This document shows, in pieces, positions 7,674 to 14,865 of a stretch of DNA of 37,618 nt. The position numbers and the translations under genes are program-made. Every line of letters starts with the position of its first letter. Positions within the stretch are counted from its first letter, which is position 1. Under the pieces are notes generated by a model. It saw only the letters and a program-made list of their open reading frames with translations. It did no database searches and was not told the DNA's origin. This DNA comes from Aequorivita aurantiaca. GTDB lineage: Bacteria > Bacteroidota > Bacteroidia > Flavobacteriales > Flavobacteriaceae. The DNA is taken from contig NZ_JAUGQQ010000015.1 of assembly GCF_030410135.1 (NCBI RefSeq), positions 1-37,618 on the forward strand. Direction: 5' to 3'.

Positions 7674-7889
7674 AATGTAAAATGTTAAGTGAAAGGACGG
7701 TTCAGACCACCACTTTGATGGTCCATATTCACTTGTGCACAATGAAAAAACGGGTGTTAAACGCCGTAGGATTAGCAACTTCCGTATTCCGAAAGTACCT
7801 CGACATCCGAAAATAATACATATCGTTTTTGCCACTTTTGGTGAAAACAGTGGTGTCATTGGTAAAAAATCGTGTTTTAAGGGTAAAAA

Positions 7890-8594
7890 CTAAAAATGGT
7901 AGTTTTTAATCACCCCCTCCACCCGTGATATATTTTCTAAATATTTGGGAGAAAAGGGAATGCGTGAGTGGGAATTGCGAAACATTAAATAGCGCTTCAC
8001 GTGGTTTATTCTAAATACCATCGCGGCATTGATGATATAACTCTTTTGAACTCGTATAAATGGAATGGAAAGCCGACTCTCAAAATGTTTTAAGGAATTG
8101 AAAAAAGGTATCACGGTTCCATCACATAAATGGAAATCTACATCATTGTCATCTGCTTTTATAAAAAGTATTTCTGAAACCTTCAGATAATGGGCTTCCT
8201 TGGAAGAACCTATGGATATGAGGCGATCTGGATTGATCATTTTATTTTGGCATTTTATTAGTGCCTCAACAATCGCATCTGAATCAAGAGGCCTTAGGCA
8301 TACATCCACACATCCCCCTTTCAAACCGAAATATGCTTTTTCAAATGCTCCCGTTATCCCGATTAATTGCACATTTTTAAAAAGTCTTTTGATGATTGCC
8401 ACATTATTGTTATTTAATCGTGCAATATCCAAGTCCAAAATAATTATTTCGACATCCACAATATTCAAAACTGATTCATCAAAGTGTATACTTTCAGCTC
8501 CTCCAATATAATGGAACCCCGCTACAACCTTGCAGGTTTCCTGTATAGTTTCGTGAAGCTTCGCATTATTGCTTATCGATAAGACTCGAATCAA
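7890..8594 (-). CDS. LytTR-family response regulator with degenerate receiver
   Basis: This is a 234-residue transcription regulator. The C-terminal ~105 residues are a LytTR DNA-binding domain (ISIGSSKEAHYLKVSEILFIKADDNDVDFHLCDG ... FIRVQKSYIINAAMVFRI). The N-terminal ~115 residues have the receiver fold pattern, with an aspartate at the expected site (IIILDLD, Asp54). However, the N-terminal acidic pair is replaced by Ser-Asn-Asn (8-10) and the conserved lysine by Arg in VCLRPLD. It is therefore likely to work without normal phosphorylation. No histidine kinase gene is adjacent, and LytTR regulators usually pair with LytS/YehU-like kinases. It is divergent from the RteC gene at 8764 across a 169-bp gap. 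A link to the small lipoprotein downstream is possible but unproven. Confidence 0.85.
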   Translation of the reverse strand: MIRVLSISNNAKLHETIQETCKVVAGFHYIGGAESIHFDESVLNIVDVEIIILDLDIARLNNNNVAIIKRLFKNVQLIGITGAFEKAYFGLKGGCVDVCLRPLDSDAIVEALIKCQNKMINPDRLISIGSSKEAHYLKVSEILFIKADDNDVDFHLCDGTVIPFFNSLKHFESRLSIPFIRVQKSYIINAAMVFRINHVKRYLMFRNSHSRIPFSPKYLENISRVEGVIKNYHF

Positions 8595-8763
8595 AACTGA
8601 AATTTTCTTACCAAATAATAATACTGTGTTATTTCAAAACCCAGATATGGTTTTACCTTACTTTTTATATGGAAAAACCCTTATTCAATCTTAATGCAAC
8701 CTTTTACTTTAGGTAAATCAAATCCCCGCAATTCTAAAATCGTTAAATTCAACATTACCTACT

Positions 8764-9594
8764 ATGAAATACAGCAAGCAGATTATAGCTAGTTTAGAAA
8801 GGAACATTCAAAATTTACCTTGCAATCCTGAAAATCCTTTTGAAAAAATTGAATTGGGAATATCTTACTGCCAAAAAAGCTTAAAGAAACTTCGCCATAG
8901 AATACTTGCCCATGGATTTCCTTCGCCCGAAGTCGAATGTCAATTTTTTAAGCACATCAAACCAAAAGCACTCGGGTATCTAATCTATTTTCTGTACCTG
9001 TCAGACTTTGAGATGTCCAAACCAAAAACGACCTCCAAGAAATTAAAAAGCTTCACACAGCAATATATAACAGACTATCAAAACTATTTTCTGGAACATA
9101 AGGAGTTCTACTTGTATTTAATGCGGAATAGAATTGACCGCGATTGCGAGTATTTTCTACGTTCCCAGGGCGTAGTCAAATTTCATTCCGATGCCCTTCC
9201 CTATTGTATGGATAATGAATTTTCCACTTCCCACGATTTTATTGCTGCAAAAATTTTTGCGCACAACCTGCTCATTGAACATCTGAATAAGGAATTGATT
9301 TTAAGCCACAATTCCCTCTCAACGGAAAATCGAACCCCTTACAATATACCCTGGACCGGCACAAAAACCGATCTAATTGAATTAATGTACGCTCTTCACG
9401 AAACCGGTGCAATTAACAACGGAAACACAGAAATAAAGGAACTTGCAGATTTCTTCCAGCTCGTTTTTAAAATCGACCTTGGTGAATATTACCGCACCTA
9501 CATAGAAATCCGCACCCGAAAAATAAACCCTACAAAATTTCTGGACAGAATGAAAAATAATCTCCTAACAAGAATAACCGAAGCAGACAACTAA
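8764..9594 (+). CDS. RteC-domain protein
   Basis: This 276-residue protein matches the RteC family, known from the Bacteroides conjugative transposon CTnDOT, where RteC activates excision genes as the last step of the tetracycline-responsive cascade. The diagnostic C-terminal part is present from Trp197 (WTGTKTDLIELMYALHETG) through the region with LADFFQLVFKIDLGEYYRT and KINPTKFLDRMKNNLL, a winged-helix-like DNA-binding segment in the known structure. The N-terminal helical part is also complete (about 190 residues). No integrase, excisionase, tetQ or tra genes are in the window, so this may be a chromosomal orphan or a leftover of an element. ATG 8764 is the only sensible start. Targets cannot be deduced; the TTAAGCTAC repeats at 10644 are one speculative option. 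Confidence 0.85.
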   Translation: MKYSKQIIASLERNIQNLPCNPENPFEKIELGISYCQKSLKKLRHRILAHGFPSPEVECQFFKHIKPKALGYLIYFLYLSDFEMSKPKTTSKKLKSFTQQYITDYQNYFLEHKEFYLYLMRNRIDRDCEYFLRSQGVVKFHSDALPYCMDNEFSTSHDFIAAKIFAHNLLIEHLNKELILSHNSLSTENRTPYNIPWTGTKTDLIELMYALHETGAINNGNTEIKELADFFQLVFKIDLGEYYRTYIEIRTRKINPTKFLDRMKNNLLTRITEADN

Positions 9595-9842
9595 TCCCTA
9601 TGATGCTAAGAGCAGTCGAAGCAAAACTGAAAATTGTCATGCAGAGCACGGTCAAACAAACTGAAAACTGAAAACTGTCCACAATACACTGTCTTCTAAT
9701 TATTAACTACCAAATACCCACTACCCCCTGCTAACTAAAAAAAATCACCCACCTTGGGTACACCTTGTGAATTTTATTCGCATAACCATCAAACCTTTGT
9801 TCCAATTAGGCAAAAAACCTCTAACCCTAAAATCTTACAACC
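9595..9842. other. Intergenic gap without recognised gene
   Basis: Short CTGAAAACTG-like repeats occupy about 9620-9690. Before the next gene TTGTGAATTTTATTCGC and AACCTTTG (9792-9799) could form a weak promoter, though the -7 element departs from TAnnTTTG. Nothing else is seen. Confidence 0.4.
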
Positions 9843-10451
9843 ATGGAAACAAAAATCAATGAATTCTGGCAGCTATTTCAGAAGGAAAGCTACGCTATTT
9901 ACAAAGACATCAAATATGGCCTCGTACCGGAGAAGAAATTTGAATTGCTACATTATCTTCTTCAAAACATCCATCCCAGATTACAATTGCTTATCAACCG
10001 CCCCCCCAACGGCGAAGTTCAGTTGGTCTTTCTTACCAAGGGCAGTTTAAAGTTAAAAATAATTATAACCGAAATATTAAAAATGGCTCCCCATGATGAT
10101 TACTGGACTTTCAAACTTGGCCTCCCTCCCTGGAGAGGTACCCTAGAGGAATTCAGCAATCACTACCAATTTTTCGGTCCCGGCGTGCACGTTTATGATA
10201 TCCATTTTGACATATATAAAATTCACTCCAATGGTAAAGTGAACCTTCAAATCCACCTAGAAAAAAATAAATCCCTCTCCAAGGACTTTATTAACAACAG
10301 TATGCAGGTCTTCCTGCTTTTCTATTTTGGGGATCAATTGTTCTTCAAGAAAATTACCCGTATTAAGATTATTCAACGAAAGTACCGTCATATAAATTTT
10401 CTCCCTATTTCTGAACTCAAACCATTATTGGAACTTTCAAGGGTAACATAA
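9843..10451 (+). CDS. Unknown protein, paralogue of the product at 12134-12793
   Basis: A 202-residue protein without signal peptide or membrane segment, so probably cytoplasmic. I do not recognise a named domain. It shares an order of features with the minus-strand protein at 12134-12793: an N-terminal FWxxF motif (NEFWQLFQKES), a helix leading to a beta-strand with one or two prolines (LLINRPPNGEVQLVFLTKG), a central APHDDYWTFKLGLPPW motif (APPLEYWKFQAFIQP in the other) and a C-terminal FLLFYFGDQLFFKKI helix (FYLLFHLYGEKFIGENI in the other). The two genes lie 1.7 kb apart on opposite strands and are clearly diverged, so the duplication is old or they arrived separately. It follows the RteC gene on the same strand with a 248-bp gap. 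Function unknown. Confidence 0.75.
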   Translation: METKINEFWQLFQKESYAIYKDIKYGLVPEKKFELLHYLLQNIHPRLQLLINRPPNGEVQLVFLTKGSLKLKIIITEILKMAPHDDYWTFKLGLPPWRGTLEEFSNHYQFFGPGVHVYDIHFDIYKIHSNGKVNLQIHLEKNKSLSKDFINNSMQVFLLFYFGDQLFFKKITRIKIIQRKYRHINFLPISELKPLLELSRVT

Positions 10452-10492
10452 TCTTTATAATAATAACGCAACCTCCCTCTTAAAGAGCGAAT

Positions 10493-10648
10493 ATGTCAAC
10501 AAAGCCTTCCTTTTGGTCCACGAAAAATTGCTGCCGAGGCATACTTGTGGTTGCCACGATGTGTGTTTCCACCTTCATCAATGTATATGTCATAGCCTGC
10601 CAATGGCTAGTTCAAGGGGGTCGAGTATATGGCGAATGTATGGTTTAA
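10493..10648 (+). CDS. Possible 51-residue membrane peptide
   Basis: The ATG at 10493 opens a frame of 51 codons ending at TAA 10646-10648. The product has a basic start (MSTKPSFWSTKNCCRG) and one hydrophobic segment (ILVVATMCVSTFINVYVIAC) that could span the membrane, so it would be a single-pass small protein. It lies 41 bp after the unknown gene at 9843-10451. There is no recognised family and codon evidence is too short to judge, so this may be chance. Confidence 0.25.
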   Translation: MSTKPSFWSTKNCCRGILVVATMCVSTFINVYVIACQWLVQGGRVYGECMV

Positions 10649-10686
10649 GCTACATTTAAGCTACCCAAAGCCTAGGTTAAGGCTAC
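10644..10686 (+). promoter_or_regulatory. Three TTAAGCTAC repeats spaced by helical turns
   Basis: TTTAAGCTAC occurs at 10644-10653 and 10655-10664, exactly 11 bp apart, and a variant GTTAAGGCTAC lies at 10676-10686. Repeats on one face of the helix are typical of cooperative protein binding. They sit just ahead of a 32-codon ORF at 10700 and 0.6 kb ahead of the gene at 11303. The binding protein is unknown. Confidence 0.35.
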
Positions 10687-10823
10687 TTTCACAAAATTTA
10701 TGGCAAAGCGCATTAAAGAAGAAATTATCTTAGAAATCATGGCAGATTACCACCCACAAAAAATAAACACCATAAGAGAGCAATCAAAAAAAAATTAAAA
10801 ACGATAAACCATATGCCAACTAA

Positions 10824-11193
10824 CTGTCATGCTGAGCCTATCCAAGCAAACAACCATCAACTGTCATGCTGAGCCTGTCGAAGCAATGATCCTGTCGAAG
10901 CAAACAACCATCAACTGTCATGCTGAGCCTGTCGAAGCAATGCTCATCCTGTCGAAGCAAACAACCATCAACTGTCATGCTGAGCCTGTCGAAGCAAACA
11001 ACCATCAACTGTCATGCTGAGCCTGTCGAAGCAAACAACCATTAACTGACATGCCGAGCCTGCCGAAGCAAACAACCATCAACTGTCATGCTGAGCCTGT
11101 CGAAGCAATGCTGAACCTCTCGAAGCAAACAACCATTAACTGTCATGCTGAGCCTGTCGAAGCAATGCTGAGCCTGTCGAAGCAAACAACCAA
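10824..11193. repeat. Cluster of TGTCATGCTGAGCCTGTCGA repeats
   Basis: Eight units begin CTGTCATGCTGAGCC, continue TGTCGAAGCA and are joined by AACAACCATCAA; several carry an extra partial copy (AATGCTGAGCCTGTCGAAGCA). This is the common dispersed intergenic element of Bacteroidota, here amplified in tandem. Unlike CRISPR spacers, the linkers are themselves repeated. Frames crossing the cluster are artefacts. Confidence 0.85.
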
Positions 11194-11302
11194 GACAACC
11201 CATAACTGAAAACCCTATACCACTCCCAATCCCCAAAACTATCCCCACAATATTTATGAATGCCTTAAATCTATTTGTTCCCATCCCATATCCACCTACG
11301 TT

Positions 11303-11542
11303 ATGGCACCTAAAGATAAATCTGATAAACCCCCAGGGGGAAAAAGGACCCGGCCCTCCCGTATAGTAATTTATCCCAAGGATATCCAGCTTCTTACCGG
11401 TAAATCCTACCGCCACGCCTTGGACCTAAATAAGGAAATCCGTGATTTCTTCAAAAAAGAAAAACAACACCTCCTTACCATCTACGAGTTCGCACAATAC
11501 ACCGGAGTAAATCCTGAAATTATCCTCATCCATCTAAAGTAA
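11303..11542 (+). CDS. Small conserved Bacteroidota protein, 79 residues
   Basis: The first 20 residues are basic and Pro-rich (MAPKDKSDKPPGGKRTRPSR). The body reads IVIYPKDIQLLTGKSYRHALDLNKEIRDFFKKEKQHLLTIYEFAQYTG, in pieces resembling a family of short Bacteroidota proteins that start IIYPKDIQ.ITGKSYR and end in a second helical segment. The pattern (a short helix pair, LTGKS, and a C-terminal T.YEF..YTG) suggests a small helix-turn-helix or excisionase-like protein, but I cannot name its function. It lies between a REP cluster and a terminator-like hairpin at 11721, alone on its strand. The start at ATG 11303 follows from composition, as nothing upstream is coding. Confidence 0.7.
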   Translation: MAPKDKSDKPPGGKRTRPSRIVIYPKDIQLLTGKSYRHALDLNKEIRDFFKKEKQHLLTIYEFAQYTGVNPEIILIHLK

Positions 11543-11904
11543 GTTCACCCTACATAATACTTCCTTAATAAGCAGACCAATTACCAATTCTCGGGTAATT
11601 ATATAATATACCGCCCTAGTCTATACTTTATCTATATTACTTTTTTAATACTTATTATAAATTTTCATCTATTTGCTACCGTTAGGTTAATACACTCCCC
11701 ACATTTCATTTTTTCTATTCAGCCAGCCCCTTCTACTTGAAAAGGCTGGCTTTTTAACATCCAAGAGATATAGGCTTAATTATAATATTTTCAAAATAAA
11801 TTTAAATCCGGGCCCCGTAATTAGCATAAAGTATTTTCGTATATAATCTCTTTTTACTCCTAATTTATCGCGAAATGATATCAATAAGGGGCCATTTTTT
11901 TTAG
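11543..11904. other. Intergenic region with terminator
   Basis: AT-rich, with no coding frame of note. The only clear structure is the hairpin at 11721-11755. Confidence 0.5.
11721..11755 (+). terminator. Rho-independent terminator
   Basis: AGCCAGCC at 11721-11728 pairs perfectly with GGCTGGCT at 11744-11751, followed by T residues to 11755. It lies 180 bp downstream of the small gene at 11303-11542. Confidence 0.7.
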
Positions 11905-12114
11905 AAGACAGGCCGAAGTCAATACTTAGGCACCAATGAAAAAGAATGGGCTTACTTGACCACCGTTAATCATATTAATTTTAAGACGATCCAAGCCGAA
12001 ATCGCCTATGCCAAATTGATACCCAAATTCTGCAATGCCTCAATATCCCGACTTCAAACCCGAACCGCCACTGGTAACAGGGTCTTGGGCAGTTACTTTT
12101 GCGACCGAGCCTGA
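11905..12114 (+). pseudogene. Possible gene remnant, open frame without start
   Basis: A frame of 69 sense codons runs from just after a TAG (11902-11904) to TGA 12112-12114. It translates to a protein-like sequence with balanced composition (RSQYLGTNEKEWAYL, KTIQAEIAYAKLIPKF, SISRLQTRTATGNRVLGSYF). There is no ATG near its start. An ATG at 11875 is in the same frame but is cut off by that TAG. A run of eight T (11895-11902) precedes it and could mark a frameshift. I do not recognise the family. It could be the 3' end of an inactivated gene of the accessory region, or chance. Confidence 0.3.
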
Positions 12115-12133
12115 CAAATTTTAATTTTACTTT

Positions 12134-12793
12134 TTAAATATCCTGCTCCTTATTCCTACTTAAATCATACCCATCACGAAAACTTGCCAATACTTCCTCC
12201 AATTCCTCTAAGGAATAAAAGTCATATTCATCGGTTTCCACAAATGTAGTTTCAATATCCAGTATATTTTCGCCTATAAATTTCTCGCCATACAAATGGA
12301 ATAACAAATAGAAAATATGCTCATCAAATACCTCCGGCGGCATACTGCGTAATGAAATAGGCAATTGCAATAATAGAACAAAACACTCAAAATCTTCGGT
12401 GGCATTGCATACCGTGAACCTTAGGCTTTTTGGCAGTATCGTATATTCGTTAAATGTAAAAGGCTGGTTCAAGGTTTCATGCAATGGCCCCTTGGGCTGA
12501 ATAAAAGCTTGGAACTTCCAATATTCAAGTGGAGGAGCCCAGTTAACTAAAGTTTCCACCATCATAAAGGAATCCTTCAGGCCATCACAGGAGATCGTTA
12601 AATTATATTTTCTAGGTAGTTTCTTTGGATTTGTAGCTATTTCCAGGAAAATGTTCTCGTCAATTTGATGCATTAGTGCTACCATTTCCTGCATGCAAAA
12701 ACTATTATTCTGATCCCTTAAATCCACTTCCTCCCGTAATTCCTGTTCATGGGCAGCAAACCAGGTCCAAAAACCTTTTATATCCATATTCAA
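12134..12793 (-). CDS. Unknown protein, paralogue of the product at 9843-10451
   Basis: A 219-residue, acidic, probably cytoplasmic protein. It repeats the layout of the 9843-10451 product: an FWTWFAAHE motif at the N-terminus, a strand-like IATNPKKLPRKYNLTISCDG segment, the APPLEYWKFQAFIQP motif in the middle and a C-terminal helix with FYLLFHLYGEKFIGE. Its own tail (DEYDFYSLEELEEVLASF) is longer and more acidic. The shared motifs suggest one fold family, whose activity I cannot name. It lies 119 bp downstream of the gene at 12913-13359 on the same strand, so the two may be co-expressed. The stop is close to the remnant at 11905-12114, with which it converges. Confidence 0.75.
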   Translation of the reverse strand: MNMDIKGFWTWFAAHEQELREEVDLRDQNNSFCMQEMVALMHQIDENIFLEIATNPKKLPRKYNLTISCDGLKDSFMMVETLVNWAPPLEYWKFQAFIQPKGPLHETLNQPFTFNEYTILPKSLRFTVCNATEDFECFVLLLQLPISLRSMPPEVFDEHIFYLLFHLYGEKFIGENILDIETTFVETDEYDFYSLEELEEVLASFRDGYDLSRNKEQDI

Positions 12794-12912
12794 ACATTTT
12801 AAATTTTTGAAACCAAAATCATTTCCCTAAATAAGATCACGGAAATCTAATACTTTTTCTTAAGTTTCTTAAAGTTCAATCGCCCTGAATTCGCGCTTGC
12901 TTATGCCTACCA

Positions 12913-13359
12913 TCACAACAACTCTGGCAACCGTTCCCAATTCTTAGGATCGTACTCACCATATTCCTTTTCCTCCTCAATTAAATATTGGGCCTCTTCC
13001 AACCAAAATTCCTCGTTGGGTATCTTCTCCAGCACGGAGTCTATAATAAATGTGCGAAAATTATTATGGCGTTTTATTTCGGCTTGGCGCTGCCTTTCTT
13101 CCATTTCCCTATCAAATGCATCATCATGTAATTTAAATATATGGGTAAGGTTTTCATAGATATCTAAAGAGATTGCCAATTGTTCCAAACTTTCAAATCG
13201 TTTTGGCATTATCAACCCCAAGGTTTCCCTCGCTATTTGTTGGACCTCCCGCATAATTGCCACCCGTTCCAATGTATCGGTATGGGAAAGTACCCAAGCA
13301 TCAAAATTGGTATCAGTATCCTCGCATAAAAGCTTCATTATTCTGTCCCTGTATTTCAT
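12913..13359 (-). CDS. Unknown protein, 148 residues
   Basis: A charged, mostly helical protein without signal or membrane segment. The N-terminal part (MKYRDRIMKLLCEDTDTNFDAWVLSH) is followed by helices rich in Glu, Arg and Gln (about 80-100, DREMEERQRQAEIKRHNN), probably a short coiled coil, and by an acidic C-terminus (EEEKEYGEYDPKNWERLPELL). I recognise no family. It precedes the gene at 12134-12793 on the same strand with a 119-bp gap. The microsatellite tract at 13430-13620 and the start of this gene are only about 70 bp apart. Confidence 0.65.
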   Translation of the reverse strand: MKYRDRIMKLLCEDTDTNFDAWVLSHTDTLERVAIMREVQQIARETLGLIMPKRFESLEQLAISLDIYENLTHIFKLHDDAFDREMEERQRQAEIKRHNNFRTFIIDSVLEKIPNEEFWLEEAQYLIEEEKEYGEYDPKNWERLPELL

Positions 13360-13429
13360 AATAAATGGTATTGAAAAACTAAGTTAACACATTCCAATTC
13401 AACAAACAACAACCGAAAACCAAAAACCA

Positions 13430-13620
13430 AAAGCCAGGCAACTACCCATTAACCACTGACTACTGACTACAGACTACAGACTACAGACTACAGACTACTC
13501 ACAACTCACAACTCACGATTCACTTATAACAACTCATAACTCACAACTCCAAATCACTCATAACTCATAACTCATAACTCATAACTCATAACTCAAAAAC
13601 ACTCACAACTCATGATTCAC
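13430..13620. repeat. Short tandem repeats with 7-bp units
   Basis: About 13450-13497 consist of GACTACA-type units and about 13500-13605 of ACTCATA/ACTCACA units, several of them exact head-to-tail copies. No open frame of note crosses the tract. Such tracts can change length by slippage, but no coding sequence or promoter is seen that this would switch. Confidence 0.75.
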
Positions 13621-13643
13621 AAAAAAAGCCCCAAAAGGGGCTT
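13621..13643 (-). terminator. Rho-independent terminator of the Asn/Gln-rich gene
   Basis: On the minus strand AAGCCCC pairs with GGGGCTT around a TTTT loop and is followed by seven T. It begins 28 bp downstream of the stop codon of the 49-codon gene at 13671-13820, which supports transcription of that small gene. Confidence 0.85.
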
Positions 13644-13670
13644 AGTACATTAATCCAAAAATCATCAGGC

Positions 13671-13820
13671 CTATTCTTCTTCCTGACGGTTTCTTTGGTT
13701 TTGATTGCGCTGTTGATCTTGCTGATTTTGCTGATTGCGCGGTTGGTTTTGATTTTGGTTTTGCTGATTCTGATTCTGCTGTTGGTTTTGGTTTCTTTGG
13801 TTTTGATCTTGATTGCTCAT
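13671..13820 (-). CDS. 49-residue Asn/Gln-rich protein
   Basis: The frame ATG 13820 to TAG 13671 encodes MSNQDQNQRNQNQQQNQNQQ and continues in the same style to NRQEEE. Nearly four in five residues are Asn or Gln, interrupted by Arg, Asp and a single Pro, with three final Glu. There is no signal peptide, so it would be a cytoplasmic, intrinsically disordered, prion-like peptide. A strong terminator 28 bp downstream argues for a real transcription unit, and the frame has no stop although CAA/CAG codons are one mutation from TAA/TAG. Similar short N/Q-rich proteins may exist in other flavobacteria, but no function is known to me. The repetition of CAA-AAC could also reflect DNA slippage. Confidence 0.6.
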   Translation of the reverse strand: MSNQDQNQRNQNQQQNQNQQNQNQNQPRNQQNQQDQQRNQNQRNRQEEE

Positions 13821-14077
13821 AACATTTTTATTTATAAAGTTAATAATGAATTTTTCTTTTAGCTAAAATTAATTTCCCTTCTCCATTTATGCAAAGCCTT
13901 TCACGAATTTTTAACCAATTTTATCTAACATTAACAACCTTCTATTAAAGCAGCTCAATCCTTCTCAATAGGGCACATAATGAGTAATATATTTGCATTT
14001 CCATCAACGTTAATAAATCATTAATCCCTTTTGAAACCATTTTAATGGAAATTAATTTTAGGTAAAAATTGTAGCCT

Positions 14078-14785
14078 ATGAAAGAAGAATTCAAAGCACT
14101 CATAGATAAAAGAAACGAGGATCTCTGGCACGAAATGAACGAGTATTTTAAAATCACCCTAAAGGAAAATTCCAAAAGTGGTTACCTCACAAATTTCTCG
14201 CCGGAGGAAGTCACTATTTATATTGATAAGGAAAATATGGGGCCCGCGCCTTTTACCCACGAATTACTTCACCTATATATTAAACAGAAACAAACCCTCA
14301 TTTTGGAGGATTTTTCAGAAAGAACCGAAGATGACCACGAGCTCCTTCACCTATTTTCCCAAAAGGTGGTCAATCACATTTGTAATTGTTTGGAGCATTT
14401 TAAAATGTTGCCAATGTACCTGGGAATGGGCTTTGAAAAAGACCATTTCACAAAGGATTTCCACAAGCAAATGATGGACCAAAAGGATATGGAAAGGATA
14501 ACGGGCACCTATCTTAAAAATGGCATTTATGATGGGAAGGCGGTACAGGATTTTATGGGGAAATTCTTTTCCATGAAGTCCTCCCCCAATAAATCTTTTG
14601 ATTATGAAACCTATTTTACAGCCCTTTCACAATTGGATGCGCCCCTTTACGGAATTCTGGACCGCTTCTGGGATAGTTGGCTCACCTTCAAAATAGGGAA
14701 TCCCCCAGAGGAATACCAAGCCATGCTCGACACCTTTTTGGGCGAAATGAGAGAGTGGATAAAAGGAAAAACCCTTATATATTAA
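14078..14785 (+). CDS. HExxH protein, putative zinc metallopeptidase-like
   Basis: A 235-residue protein without signal peptide. Residues 57-68 (APFTHELLHLYI) form a canonical HExxH zinc motif in a hydrophobic helix (His61, Glu62, His65). Residues 103-119 (NCLEHFKMLPMYLGMGF) match a second helix of the N..EH..M.P.y..MGF kind, which could supply a further ligand (Glu106 or His107). A second HELLH lies at 87-91 (DDHELLHLF). This layout resembles small uncharacterised gluzincin-like proteins of accessory genomes, but activity is inference. It starts alone after a 257-bp gap and is followed 80 bp later by the M42 peptidase gene. Confidence 0.7.
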   Translation: MKEEFKALIDKRNEDLWHEMNEYFKITLKENSKSGYLTNFSPEEVTIYIDKENMGPAPFTHELLHLYIKQKQTLILEDFSERTEDDHELLHLFSQKVVNHICNCLEHFKMLPMYLGMGFEKDHFTKDFHKQMMDQKDMERITGTYLKNGIYDGKAVQDFMGKFFSMKSSPNKSFDYETYFTALSQLDAPLYGILDRFWDSWLTFKIGNPPEEYQAMLDTFLGEMREWIKGKTLIY

Positions 14786-14865
14786 AGTTTCCCGTTTTGC
14801 TCGAATTCACATTTAATCAATATCATTTTATAGAACACAATAGAAGAATATAAATAACCAATGCT

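Larger units (their letters stand above)
10452..10823 (+). other. Intergenic region with two short ORFs
   Basis: It contains a 51-codon ORF (10493-10648, listed separately) and a 32-codon ORF at 10700-10798 (MAKRIKEEIILEIMADYHPQ...), neither with independent support. Between them are three copies of a TTAAGCTAC-like repeat. Confidence 0.4.

Noticed and set aside
10829-11020. 63-codon ORF in the REP cluster
   Set aside because: Product of the repeat (LSKQTTINCHAEPVEA) and not a gene.
10824-11193. CRISPR array
   Set aside because: The segments between repeats are themselves repeated (AACAACCATCAA), there are no unique spacers and no cas genes; it is an amplified dispersed intergenic repeat.
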